45,408 nucleotides of DNA from Chloroflexota bacterium (lineage in GTDB: Bacteria; Chloroflexota; Limnocylindria; Limnocylindrales; CSP1-4): positions 1 through 45,408 of the forward strand of contig JACPOU010000035.1 of assembly GCA_016191345.1 (NCBI GenBank), in the 5' to 3' direction. Numbering within the stretch: position 1 is the first letter of the stretch; each line of letters starts with the position of its first letter. The translations under genes were made by a program, and so were the position numbers. Positions 8,494 through 16,717 of this stretch are shown piece after piece. The notes under the pieces were generated by a model. It saw only the letters and a program-made list of their open reading frames with translations, ran no database searches and was not told the DNA's origin.

Positions 8494-10073
8494 TGCTCGC
8501 CCCCGAGGCGGATCGTCCAGAGGTCGATGAGCGCCTCGTGGTCGAGGATCGCCCGGGCGACCTCGTCTGGAACGTCGTCGTCGAGGCCCAGGATCATGAG
8601 CGCGTCCTGGCGGGGCGCGGACCGGGCAAGGTGCATCGCGCTGATGTTCACGTCCGCCGCCCCAAGCGTGCCGCCGATCCGCCCGATCGTGCCCGGCCGG
8701 TCGCGATGGTGGGTGATGAGCATGACGTCCGAGGGGGCCATGTCCAGCCGGTAGTCGTTGAGCCGGACGAGACGCGGCTCGCCGTTCGCCACGGTCCCGC
8801 CGACGGTCACGGAGCGCCCGTCCACCTCACCCGACAGGGTGACGAGCGCGCTGAACGAGCCGGCGTCCGGCGTCTTGCGCTCGACCACCGTGATACCGCG
8901 GGCCCGGGCCAGGAAGCCGGCATTCACGAGGTTGACCCGTTCCGTGGTGACGGTCTCCAGGAGGCCCCGGAGCACGGCGGCGGTCACGGGCGACGTGTCG
9001 TGCTCCGCCGGCTCGCCGGCCACCTCGAGGGTCAGCGTCTTCACCCCGCCTCGGGCGAACTGGGCGAAGAAGCGGCCGAGGATCTCGGCCAGCGGCAGGT
9101 ACGGCCCGATCGCGCGCGCGGCCTCGGGGCCCAGGAGCGGCGCGTTGACGGCGTAGCGCGCGCTGCGGCCCGCGAGGACGTCGAGGACCTGGTCCGCGAC
9201 CTCCTCGGCGACCGCGACCTGGGCCTCGGCCGTGGAGGCGCCGAGGTGCGGCGTCAGGACCGTGTTCGGGGCGTCGAGGAGCGCCGACCCGACGGGCGGC
9301 TCCGCCTCGAAGACGTCGACGCCGGCCCCGCCGAGGTGCCCCGATCGGAGCGCGTCGGCGACCGCCCCCTCGTCGAGGATCCCGCCCCGGGCGACGTTGA
9401 GGAGGAAGGCGCCCCGCTTGAGCTTCGCGATCGCCCCGGCGCCGATGAGCCCGCGCGTGGCCCGCGTCAGGGGCACGTGGACCGTGACCGCGTCCGCGCG
9501 GGCAAGGAGCCCGTCGAGGTCCGTCAGCTCGACCCCGTGGAGGGCAGCCTGCTCGGCGGTCACGTATGGATCGACACCGATGACCGTCATCTCGAAGCTC
9601 CGGGCCCGGTCCGCGATCGCCATCCCGATCTTCCCGAGGCCGATGATCCCGAGCGTCCGGCCGTGCAGCTCCACGCCCTGGAACTGGGCCCGCTTCCACT
9701 CGCCGCGGCGCATCGAGGCATCGGCCGGGGCGACCCGACGGGCGAGGGCGAGGAGGAGCGCGAGCGTGTGCTCCGCGGCCGCGATCGTGTTGCCCGTCGG
9801 GGCGTTGACGACCGTGACCCCGGCCCGCGTGGCGGCCTCGAGGTCCACGTTGTCCACGCCGACGCCGGCCCGGCCCACGACCTGGAGCCGCGTGCCGGCG
9901 GCGAGCATGGCGGCGTCGACCTGGACCTGGCTGCGGACGAGCAGCGCGTCGTAGTGCCCGACGATCTCGCGGTACTGCTCCGGGGTCAGCCCGATCCGCT
10001 CATCGACCGTGTGCTCCGCCCGGAGGCGCTCGAGGCCCTCCGGGGCGATCGATTCGGCGACGAGGATCTTCAT
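8490..10073 (-). CDS. serA: D-3-phosphoglycerate dehydrogenase
   Basis: This 527-residue enzyme is full length for the long bacterial SerA type. It oxidises 3-phosphoglycerate to 3-phosphohydroxypyruvate, the first step of serine synthesis. Visible elements are GRAGVGVDNVD, the NAD-binding loop IIGLGKIGMAIADRA, the arginine in LLNVARGGILDEGAV, the glutamate in DVFEAEPP and the catalytic His in LTPHLGAST. An allosteric substrate-binding domain and a C-terminal ACT domain (ITHHRDRPGTIGRIGGTL) follow, suggesting serine feedback. Its start overlaps the aminotransferase stop (ATGA) and its stop overlaps the phosphatase start (CTGA), forming a three-gene coupled operon. Confidence 0.97.
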   Translation of the reverse strand: MKILVAESIAPEGLERLRAEHTVDERIGLTPEQYREIVGHYDALLVRSQVQVDAAMLAAGTRLQVVGRAGVGVDNVDLEAATRAGVTVVNAPTGNTIAAAEHTLALLLALARRVAPADASMRRGEWKRAQFQGVELHGRTLGIIGLGKIGMAIADRARSFEMTVIGVDPYVTAEQAALHGVELTDLDGLLARADAVTVHVPLTRATRGLIGAGAIAKLKRGAFLLNVARGGILDEGAVADALRSGHLGGAGVDVFEAEPPVGSALLDAPNTVLTPHLGASTAEAQVAVAEEVADQVLDVLAGRSARYAVNAPLLGPEAARAIGPYLPLAEILGRFFAQFARGGVKTLTLEVAGEPAEHDTSPVTAAVLRGLLETVTTERVNLVNAGFLARARGITVVERKTPDAGSFSALVTLSGEVDGRSVTVGGTVANGEPRLVRLNDYRLDMAPSDVMLITHHRDRPGTIGRIGGTLGAADVNISAMHLARSAPRQDALMILGLDDDVPDEVARAILDHEALIDLWTIRLGGEH

Positions 10074-11254
10074 GCGCCCGCGGCGACCGCGGGCTTGGCG
10101 CCGCTCGCCGACTCGATCGCCGCCCGTTGGGCAGCGGCCACGGCGCTGCCGACCTCGACCGGTCGGCTCGTGACCACCGAGACGGCCTCGAGCGTCGCCA
10201 TTGCACCGAGGATCTCGTCGACGGTCACGGACCCGAGGTGCCCGACGCGGAAGATCCTGCCCGTCATCTTGCCCTGGCCGCCGGCGAGGACCACGTTCCG
10301 CTTCTTGATCTCCGCGTTGAACGGCTTCCAGTCGAGGCCCTCGGGGATCCAGGCCGCGGTCACGGTCTTCGACCGGTGGGCCGCCTCGGCGACGAGCTCG
10401 AAGCCGAGCGCCTCGAGGCCGGCCTGGGTCGCCGCGGCGCAGGCCTCGTGGCGGGCGAAGACCGCGGCCGCGCCCTCCGCGTCCATGAGCCGGATCCCCT
10501 CGTCGACCTGGTAGAGGACCGCGATGGCGGGCGTCCAGGGCGTCTCGCCCGTGGCCGCGCTCTCGCGATGCTTGCGAAGGTCGAGGTAGAAGCGCGGCAT
10601 CCTCGCGGTCTCCATCGCCGCCCAGCCCCGTTCCGAGGCCGCGACCATCGCGAGCCCGGGCGCCGCCATCCAGGCCTTCTGGGAGCCCGTGACGACGAGG
10701 TCGACGCCCCAGCGGTCCATCTCGAACGGCACCGCGCCGAGGGCCGACACGCTGTCGACGAGGATCAGCGTGTCGGGCGCGTCCTCGCGGATCGCCGCGG
10801 CGAGCTCCGGGATCGGGTTCATGACCGCCGTCGACGTCTCGTTGTGGGTGAGCAGGACGGCCCGGTAGTCGCCGCCGCGAAGGCGCTCGCGGACCTCCTC
10901 GGGCCGGGCGGCCGTGCCCCACTCGGCGGAGATCCGGTCGACGTTCGCGCCGTAGACCTCGGCGATCTTCGCGAACCGGTCGCCGAACGAGCCGATCGAG
11001 ACACCGAGGACCCGGTCGCCCGGCGAGAGGACGTTCACGACGGCCGCCTCGAGGCCGCCGGTGCCCGCGCACGACAGGACCGCGACGTCGCTCGTCGTCC
11101 CGAAGTAGGGCTTCATGCCGGCCTGGATCCGGCCGAGCATCGCGCCGAATTCGGGACCTCGATGGTTGATCATCTGGCGGCCGCCGGCCTCGCGGACGCT
11201 CGGCGGCAGGGATGTCGGGCCGGGGATGCGAAGGTTCGGCTCGAAGCGGGTCAC
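10070..11254 (-). CDS. class V PLP-dependent aminotransferase (serine-glyoxylate/phosphoserine type)
   Basis: This 394-residue fold-type I PLP enzyme resembles the alanine-glyoxylate and serine-pyruvate aminotransferases. Visible parts are the N-terminal RIPGPTSLPP, SCAGTGGLEAAVVN (cofactor phosphate binding), the Asp in LILVDSVSALGA, the PLP lysine in VVTGSQKAWMAAPG and the substrate arginine region in RIFRVGHLG. The chosen start is GTG at 11254 with GGAG 8 bases before it; a longer frame to 11302 lacks homology. ATGA overlap with serA strongly suggests a role as phosphoserine aminotransferase in place of a classical SerC, a role class V relatives are known to fill. Glyoxylate or alanine activity remains possible. 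Confidence 0.9.
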   Translation of the reverse strand: MTRFEPNLRIPGPTSLPPSVREAGGRQMINHRGPEFGAMLGRIQAGMKPYFGTTSDVAVLSCAGTGGLEAAVVNVLSPGDRVLGVSIGSFGDRFAKIAEVYGANVDRISAEWGTAARPEEVRERLRGGDYRAVLLTHNETSTAVMNPIPELAAAIREDAPDTLILVDSVSALGAVPFEMDRWGVDLVVTGSQKAWMAAPGLAMVAASERGWAAMETARMPRFYLDLRKHRESAATGETPWTPAIAVLYQVDEGIRLMDAEGAAAVFARHEACAAATQAGLEALGFELVAEAAHRSKTVTAAWIPEGLDWKPFNAEIKKRNVVLAGGQGKMTGRIFRVGHLGSVTVDEILGAMATLEAVSVVTSRPVEVGSAVAAAQRAAIESASGAKPAVAAGA

Positions 11255-11367
11255 GGTGGCACTCCGGAAACTGCAAGGGCGAGGCAGGCCCGATGGTCGC
11301 ATGCGCCGCCGCGCGCTGCATCCGGGCGCGTTGCAAGATGCGCATTCCAGCCGTCGTGAGGGGGACC

Positions 11368-12333
11368 ATGCCGGAGACCTCGAACGCTCGCGCCCCGCAG
11401 ACCCGGCTCCCGGATCGGGCGTCCCGCCGCTGGCGTCGCCTCGCCGGGCGCCTCGTCGCGCTGGGGCTCGCCGTCACCGTGGTCGGCGCCACCGCGATCT
11501 GGACGGACGTGGCCGGGGCAGGGGATCGCTGGCAGTCGGTCATCGACCGGGTGGATCGTTTCGTCGCCGGGCCGGTGCCGACGCGGCCCTCCGTGCCGAC
11601 GGTCATCGTCACGCCGAGGCCCACGCTCACGACCTCGCGCCCTGACCCCTCGGATCCGCCGACCACCCCGGGGGCCGAGCCCTCGAGAACACCATCGCCC
11701 ACCCCGGCCCGCGTCGCCGTCGACGTCAACATCCTGCCGAACCCCGAGCGGGTGTTCGCCTCGCAGATCACGAAGAACTGGTGCGCGCCGGCCACGACGC
11801 AGATGGTCCTGACCATCTTCGGGCGCGGCAACCCATCGGAGGCGTTCCAGCGCGAGCTGGTGTCGAGGATCGGTGAGTGGGAGAGCTGGCAGGACAGCCA
11901 TGATGGCGGCTGGGGGCCATCCGCGATGGTTGAGGCGCTCGTCGCGTACGGCGTCAGTGGCTACGAGATTCGCGCGTATGAGACCCGGCCAGACGCATTG
12001 CGCGACGCGGCCTCGGCGATCAGCGCGACTGGATCCCCCGTCATCCTGCTCGCCTGGCGAGGCGCCCACGCTTGGGTGATGAGCGGCTACCGGGCGGATG
12101 CGGATCCGCGCCTCTTCCCCGACGCGACGGTGACGGGCGCGTACATTCTCGACGCGTGGTACCCGCGGGTGTCGAGCATCTGGGGCCCCTCCGACCCGCC
12201 TGGCACCTTCCAGGACAGTGCGGAGATGGCCCGCAACTTCCTGCCCTGGAAGCGTCCCGAGGGCAAGTACCCGGAGCGCGACGGCCGGTTCATTGTTCTC
12301 ATCCCGACCCTCCCGCTGGACCCGAGCCGCTAG
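11368..12333 (+). CDS. membrane-anchored C39-like cysteine peptidase
   Basis: This 321-residue protein has a basic N-terminus, one membrane or signal segment (LVALGLAVTVVGATAIW, about residues 30-47), a long Pro/Thr/Ser-rich spacer and a papain-like domain of the peptidase_C39_2 type. The catalytic Cys139 lies in KNWCAPATTQMVL and His234 in RGAHAWVMSGYR, with a later Asp in YILDAWYP. The ATG at 11368 follows GAGGGGG with good spacing and is preferred to ATG 11338. The protein should act outside the cell membrane. No bacteriocin or transporter genes are nearby, so a role in leader-peptide processing is not supported. The substrate is unknown. Confidence 0.8.
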   Translation: MPETSNARAPQTRLPDRASRRWRRLAGRLVALGLAVTVVGATAIWTDVAGAGDRWQSVIDRVDRFVAGPVPTRPSVPTVIVTPRPTLTTSRPDPSDPPTTPGAEPSRTPSPTPARVAVDVNILPNPERVFASQITKNWCAPATTQMVLTIFGRGNPSEAFQRELVSRIGEWESWQDSHDGGWGPSAMVEALVAYGVSGYEIRAYETRPDALRDAASAISATGSPVILLAWRGAHAWVMSGYRADADPRLFPDATVTGAYILDAWYPRVSSIWGPSDPPGTFQDSAEMARNFLPWKRPEGKYPERDGRFIVLIPTLPLDPSR

Positions 12334-12582
12334 CAGCCCCGTCGTGCCGCGCCCGGCACGCGGGCGGTCCAGGGCCCTGGCCCGAGTCGTGTCGGCTGGA
12401 CTCATTGTCCTGACGGCACGGGTCGATGTGTCCTCGAGTGGACTGGGTCGCCAGCCTGGGCCGGTGACGCTGCCCTTGAGTGGCGCTTTGGCCGGGCCGG
12501 TGGACTGCTGGTCCAGCGGGACGGGCAGGTTGGGACGCCGACTGGTCTGCCAAGCCAGCCGCGAGGAGCCGCTGTCTCGGGC
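12334..12582. other. intergenic region between convergent genes with palindromes
   Basis: This 249-base gap between the C39-like gene and the end of murJ has no credible gene. It contains a perfect 7-bp hairpin CGTGCCG/CGGCACG with a 4-base loop at 12343-12360, close after the stop codon, and a 12-base perfect palindrome CCAGGGCCCTGG at 12369-12380. No T-tract follows either, so a classical intrinsic terminator is not shown. They may still act as transcript-end hairpins for the convergent pair. Confidence 0.4.
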
Positions 12583-13965
12583 CTATGTCGGGCGACCCGG
12601 CTGCGGCACGGCCGCGCCGGCGTTCCGGCGGCCGATCCGCCGGATGCGCGGGATGAGGAACGCCGCCAGGACCGCCAGCTTCGCGAGGCCGCCGGCCGCG
12701 TAGGCGACCGGGATCGCGAAGACACCGAGCGAGGGCACGAGCAGCTCCGCGAGAATCACGAGCGTTGCCAGCCCGGCCACCGAGGCCAGGACCTGGAAGA
12801 CCGTGTTGTGGGTGGCGTACATCGCCCGTGACAGTGGATACGAGAGGCTGTCGATCGGGATCGAGATCGCGAACGCCGCGAGGAGGCCTGCCGTCAGCCG
12901 GACGTCCCCGGCGTCGAACCGGCCGCCGCCGAGGAACACCTGGATGACGAGTCCGGACCCCAGCCCGAGGAGGACCGCGGCGAGCGTCGTGAGACCGCCG
13001 ATCACCGCGACGTTCCGGGCCAGGAGGCTCCGGAAACGCGGACCGTCGTCCTCGGCGTAGGCCGCCGACAGGGTGGGGAAGATGGCCAGCGAGAACGTGA
13101 TTGCGATGACCTGGACCGGCACGAACTGGTAGTCGAGGACGAAGGACAGGGCCGTCGCGTTGCCGGGCCCCTGGCGGGTTGCGAGAAGCGTGATGAAGAA
13201 CACGATGATCGGGTCAATCGGGTAGCTGAGCATCCGGGGGACCATCAGGCGGATGAACTCGCGGAAGGCGGCGGTCCGGACCCGGGTTGCGGTCCCGACC
13301 CGGAAGCCGGCCCTCGCCGCCCCGAACGCCCGGACCGCCAGGTGGGCGACGGCCCCACCGAGCGCCCCGATCGCCGAGCCATGGATCCCGAGCGACGGCC
13401 CGAGCAGCAGCGTGCCGGCCACGATCCCACCGGTGTAGAGGATCGGGGCGAGGGCGTAGTAGAAGAACCGGCGGTGCGCGACGAGCACCTCGCCGAGGGT
13501 GATCGACGCCGCGAAGATGACCTGGGCCAGCGAGTTGATCCGGAAGAGCTCGATGTAGAGGTCCCGGGTGGGGCCGGTGAACGTCGGGAACGCGGTCGCG
13601 GCGATCCAGGGGGCCGCCACGAGCATCGCGGCCATCGCCGCGCCCATGACGATGACCGCGACCGTCAGCACGGTTCGTCCGAAGTCGTCGGCCCGGTGGC
13701 CGCCATCCGGCTCCTCGCGGAGCCTTGTGAAGATCGGCACGAACGGCGCGGAGAGGCCGGAGGCGACGAGGATGTCGAGGGCGATTTCGGGCAGCCGGAA
13801 GGCCGCGTTGTAGGCATCGAGCTCGGGCCCGGCGCCGAACGTGTTCGCGAAGAGCCGGTTCCGGATGAGTCCCATCCCGAAGTAGGCGAGGGACAGCACG
13901 GACAGGACGACCGCGCCGCGCGGGAAGACGCGATCGACGACCCGGCGGACGAGTGCGATCGTCAC
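12583..13965 (-). CDS. murJ: MurJ/MviN-type lipid II flippase
   Basis: This 460-residue polytopic membrane protein of the MOP superfamily flips lipid II across the cytoplasmic membrane for peptidoglycan synthesis. Typical MurJ features are the N-terminal GMGLIRNRLFANTFGAGPELDAYNAAFRLPE (read here as RNRLFANTFGAG then AYNAAFRLPE), a run of about 13-14 hydrophobic segments, RMLSYPIDPI in the middle and FALDYQ-like FVLDYQFVPVQ. The GTG start at 13965 is preceded by GGAGGG. It lies 13 bases after the rarA stop, so the two are probably cotranscribed. The assignment to MurJ rather than to an O-antigen flippase rests on the N-terminal motif. Confidence 0.87.
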   Translation of the reverse strand: MTIALVRRVVDRVFPRGAVVLSVLSLAYFGMGLIRNRLFANTFGAGPELDAYNAAFRLPEIALDILVASGLSAPFVPIFTRLREEPDGGHRADDFGRTVLTVAVIVMGAAMAAMLVAAPWIAATAFPTFTGPTRDLYIELFRINSLAQVIFAASITLGEVLVAHRRFFYYALAPILYTGGIVAGTLLLGPSLGIHGSAIGALGGAVAHLAVRAFGAARAGFRVGTATRVRTAAFREFIRLMVPRMLSYPIDPIIVFFITLLATRQGPGNATALSFVLDYQFVPVQVIAITFSLAIFPTLSAAYAEDDGPRFRSLLARNVAVIGGLTTLAAVLLGLGSGLVIQVFLGGGRFDAGDVRLTAGLLAAFAISIPIDSLSYPLSRAMYATHNTVFQVLASVAGLATLVILAELLVPSLGVFAIPVAYAAGGLAKLAVLAAFLIPRIRRIGRRNAGAAVPQPGRPT

Positions 13966-13978
13966 GGCCGGCCCTCCA

Positions 13979-15493
13979 TCAGTCGGCGGCGTCGCTCTTC
14001 TCGGTCTCGGCGAGCTTCTTCCGGTTCTCCTCGCGCGTCCGGAGCAGGTCGGAGCGTCCGATCTCGGGGCCGCGGATCGACTGGCGCGGCATCCGGCCCC
14101 TGGCCCGCGCCTCCTCGCGCGCCGCGGCGCGGCGGGCCATCCGCTCCGAGATCGTCGCCTCGTAGCCCTGATCCGTCGGCAGGTAGTAGCGGCGATCGCC
14201 GAGCTCGTCGGGGAGGTAGCGCTGCTCGACGTCGGCTCCCTCGAAGTCGTGGGGGAACTTGTAGCCGACACCGATCCCGTGGTGCTTCATGCGAGGGTTG
14301 GCGGCGTTCCGGAGGTGGAGCGGAACCGGCAGGGCGCCCTTCGCTTCGAGGTCACCGGCCGCGGCGAAGTACGCCGCCCCGGCGCGGTTCGACTTCGGGG
14401 CTGTCGCGATGTACGTGGCGGCCTGGGCAAGCGCGTACTGCGCCTCCGGCAACCCGATCCAGTCGAGCGCCTGGCCGGCGGCGACCGCGACCTGGAGGGC
14501 CCGCGGATCGGCGTTCCCGACGTCCTCGCTCGCGCTGATGATCAGCCGCCGGGCGATGAACTTGGGGTCCTCGCCGGCGGCGATCATCGCGGCGAGCCAG
14601 TACACGGCGGCATCGGGGTCGTTGCCGCGGAGGCTCTTGATGAGCGCCGATGCGGTGTCGTAATGCCCGTCGCCGGCCCGGTCGTAGGCGAGGACCCGTT
14701 GCTGGGCAGCGGCCTCGACGTCCTCGAGCCGAGGCGCGACGTTGCCGTCCGCGTCGCGGACATTCTCCGACTCGGCGAGCGCGGCCGCGCCCTCGAGCAC
14801 GTTCAGGGCCGCGCGGGCGTCGCCCCCGGCCATCGAGATCAGGTGGTCGAAGGCCGCGCCGTCGAGCGCCACGCCACCCTCCGGGCCGAGGCTCCCCGCG
14901 AGGCCGCGCTCCTCGTCCTCGAGCGCCCGGCGAACAACCCGGCCGAGGTCGTCGTCGGTGAGCGGCTCGAGGCGCCAGACGCGGAGCCGCGACAGGAGCG
15001 CGGAGTTGACCTCGAAGTAGGGGTTCTCCGTCGTCGCGCCGATGAGCGTGACCGTGCCGTCCTCGACGTGCGGCAGGAGCGCGTCCTGCTGGGCCTTGTT
15101 GAAGCGATGGATCTCGTCGATGAAGAGGACCGTTCGTTTCCCGTTGAGCGTCAGCAGCTCCTGCGCCGCGGCCAGCGCGCCGCGGACCTCGGCGACGCCG
15201 GACATGACCGCGGAGAGGGTCGCGAAGGCGGCGCCGATCGCCGCCGCGAGGAGACGGGCCAGGGACGTCTTGCCCGTGCCGGGCGGCCCCCAGAGGAGGA
15301 GCGACGTCAGGTGGCCGCGCGCCACCGAGCGACCCAACGGCCCGCTCGGGCCGACGAGGTGCTCCTGGCCAACGAACTCGTCAAGGGTGCGCGGGCGCAT
15401 CCGCGCGGCCAGGGGCTGGCGCTCGGGCGGCGGCTGGAAGAGGGCCTCGGGTCGGGCGCCGGCAAGCCGTTTCGTAGGTCGGAGCGCTGGCAT
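13979..15493 (-). CDS. rarA: replication-associated recombination ATPase RarA (MgsA)
   Basis: This 504-residue AAA+ protein is related to clamp loaders and WRNIP1, and acts at stalled replication forks. Visible motifs are the N-terminal LAARMRPRTLDEFVGQEHL, Walker [17 protein letters not shown], Walker B TVLFIDEIHRFNKAQQDALL, sensor 1 LIGATTENPYFEVNSALLSR and the C-terminal tetramerisation region including SLRGNDPDAAVYWLAAMI and NPRMKHHGIGVGYKFPHDF. No ribosome site precedes the ATG. Instead TAGACT lies 6 bases before it, suggesting a leaderless transcript. Length is slightly above the usual 430-450 residues because of a charged C-terminal tail. Confidence 0.94.
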   Translation of the reverse strand: MPALRPTKRLAGARPEALFQPPPERQPLAARMRPRTLDEFVGQEHLVGPSGPLGRSVARGHLTSLLLWGPPGTGKTSLARLLAAAIGAAFATLSAVMSGVAEVRGALAAAQELLTLNGKRTVLFIDEIHRFNKAQQDALLPHVEDGTVTLIGATTENPYFEVNSALLSRLRVWRLEPLTDDDLGRVVRRALEDEERGLAGSLGPEGGVALDGAAFDHLISMAGGDARAALNVLEGAAALAESENVRDADGNVAPRLEDVEAAAQQRVLAYDRAGDGHYDTASALIKSLRGNDPDAAVYWLAAMIAAGEDPKFIARRLIISASEDVGNADPRALQVAVAAGQALDWIGLPEAQYALAQAATYIATAPKSNRAGAAYFAAAGDLEAKGALPVPLHLRNAANPRMKHHGIGVGYKFPHDFEGADVEQRYLPDELGDRRYYLPTDQGYEATISERMARRAAAREEARARGRMPRQSIRGPEIGRSDLLRTREENRKKLAETEKSDAAD

Positions 15494-15499
15494 GGCGCC

Positions 15500-15505
15500 A
15501 GTCTA
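15500..15505 (-). promoter_or_regulatory. -10-like hexamer immediately before rarA
   Basis: TAGACT on the minus strand ends 6 bases before the rarA ATG at 15493. At that distance transcription would begin at or next to the start codon. No -35 consensus is visible. The same arrangement recurs at several other genes in the window. Confidence 0.45.
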
Positions 15506-15592
15506 CGGGGCGACAGGGCTCGTCAGCGGGGCAGGGAGTCGCCGATCAGGTCCTCCAACGGATCGATCATCGCCGCCCCCTCTCTGTGGAGA

Positions 15593-16000
15593 TCAGGGGA
15601 GGCCGACGCCGCCGATGTTGACGAGGACCCAGAGGCCGCCGAGGATCGCGAACATCACGATCGCGGTGAGGCCGATCCGCTTCACGTCGCGGGCGACGTA
15701 GGCGTACTCGTGGGCGGCCCGCACGGAGAGCGGCGTGCCGGCATCGGCGATGACCCCGGCGCTGCCGGCGGCCTCGGCGCCACGGGTGCGGGCGCGGCGA
15801 CGAGCGTTGTCGGCGATGGCGGCGCGTTCGCGGGCCTGGAGCTCCGCCTCGATCTCGGCGGCGCGGGCGATCTCGGCCTCGGTCAGGCCGCCGCGGGGCG
15901 CCGACGCGCCAGGGGAGCCGGAGCCGCCGCCGGGCGTCGGTCGGGAGCCGGCGGGACGCGGGCTGCCGGGACGGCCGGGGTATCGGGTTCGCTTCGCCAT
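15593..16000 (-). CDS. small single-pass membrane protein of unknown function
   Basis: This is a 135-residue protein. The first 40 residues are Pro/Gly/Arg-rich and low in complexity, residues 40-75 form a charged helix (EAEIARAAEIEAELQARERA) and the C-terminus carries one membrane segment, GLTAIVMFAILGGLWVLVNI. It probably sits with its N-terminus in the cytoplasm. It lies between rarA and the divergent DUF4446 gene. TATCCT at 16056-16061 (minus strand) is a possible -10 element. I do not recognise a family, and coding is supported by codon usage and the clear helix/membrane pattern. Confidence 0.6.
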   Translation of the reverse strand: MAKRTRYPGRPGSPRPAGSRPTPGGGSGSPGASAPRGGLTEAEIARAAEIEAELQARERAAIADNARRRARTRGAEAAGSAGVIADAGTPLSVRAAHEYAYVARDVKRIGLTAIVMFAILGGLWVLVNIGGVGLP

Positions 16001-16101
16001 CGGGCCGGGATGCTCCTGCAGGGTCGGGCGGATCGGGCGGGGTCGACGAGCCGGAAGGATACACGGGCGACGGTGGTGAGTCCCCGTGCAGCCGCCGCGG
16101 C

Positions 16102-16107
16102 TACACT
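16102..16107 (+). promoter_or_regulatory. -10-like element for the DUF4446-helicase operon
   Basis: TACACT lies 5 bases before a strong ribosome site (GGAAGGAGG, 16113-16121). Transcription should start around 16114, giving a very short leader that begins at the ribosome site. The context resembles TATACT before ftsH and before the minus-strand gene at 31377. Confidence 0.45.
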
Positions 16108-16128
16108 CGCCGGGAAGGAGGCGACGCC

Positions 16129-16665
16129 ATCGATCTCAGCGCCATGGTCCGCGACAACCTGGGCCCGATCGTCGCCGCGCTCGCGGTCGCGATCGTCCTC
16201 CTCCTGCTCCTCGCCATCGTCGAGGCGCGCCGGATCGGGCGCCTGAAGGCGCGGCTCGAGGCGCTCACGCGGGGCAGCGACGAGCGGAGCCTCGAGGCCA
16301 TCCTCGAGGCCCACCTCACCCGGGTCCACGAGGTCGTCCGCGAGCTCGACGAGGTCGAGGCCCGGACCGCGGTCCTCGAGCGGGACCTGCGCTCGACCTT
16401 CTCGCGCGTCGGGCTCGTCCGGTTCAACCCGTTCGAGGACACCGGCGGCAACCAGAGCTTCGCGCTGGCCCTGCTCGACGGGATGGGCAACGGCTTCGTC
16501 GTCAGCAGCCTCCATGCCCGCAACCTGACCCGCGTCTATGCGAAGGCGGTCGCGGGCGGGACGTCGGAGGCGGCGCTCTCGGCCGAGGAGAGCGAGGCGC
16601 TCCGGATCGCGCTGCAGCCGGCTGCCGCCCCGCCCGGCTCGCCCCCCGTGCGGTCCGCGGGCTGA
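16129..16665 (+). CDS. DUF4446 family membrane protein (start uncertain, ATC 16129 or ATG 16144)
   Basis: This protein of 173-178 residues has one N-terminal membrane segment (AALAVAIVLLLLLAIVEA), a coiled-coil-like charged stretch (about 30-85) and the conserved DUF4446 core VGLVRFNPFEDTGGNQSFALALLD followed by GFVVSSLHARNLTRVYAK (read here as two blocks, VRFNPFEDTGGNQSFALA and NGFVVSSLHAR). Function is unknown; relatives occur in Firmicutes and Chloroflexota. ATG 16144 is the first standard start but sits 22 bases from the near-perfect ribosome site GGAAGGAGG (16113-16121). In-frame ATC at 16129 sits 7 bases from it. I give the longer form with that caveat. Confidence 0.8.
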   Translation: MDLSAMVRDNLGPIVAALAVAIVLLLLLAIVEARRIGRLKARLEALTRGSDERSLEAILEAHLTRVHEVVRELDEVEARTAVLERDLRSTFSRVGLVRFNPFEDTGGNQSFALALLDGMGNGFVVSSLHARNLTRVYAKAVAGGTSEAALSAEESEALRIALQPAAAPPGSPPVRSAG

Positions 16666-16717
16666 AGGATCCGGCCGTGCCATCGGAGGTGGCACGCTGC
16701 TGCGCGACGCTCCGGCC

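Noticed and set aside
8292-10514. 740-codon plus-strand frame opposite serA and the aminotransferase
   Set aside because: It is a shadow of the true genes: charged, repetitive composition, no domain motifs, and it crosses two genes with clear catalytic signatures.
10127-11359. 410-codon plus-strand frame opposite the aminotransferase
   Set aside because: Same length and position as the real gene on the other strand, with Asp/Arg/Gly-rich shadow composition.
11368-12333. C39 peptidase as part of a bacteriocin export system
   Set aside because: There is no ABC transporter, precursor peptide with a double-Gly leader, or immunity gene nearby.
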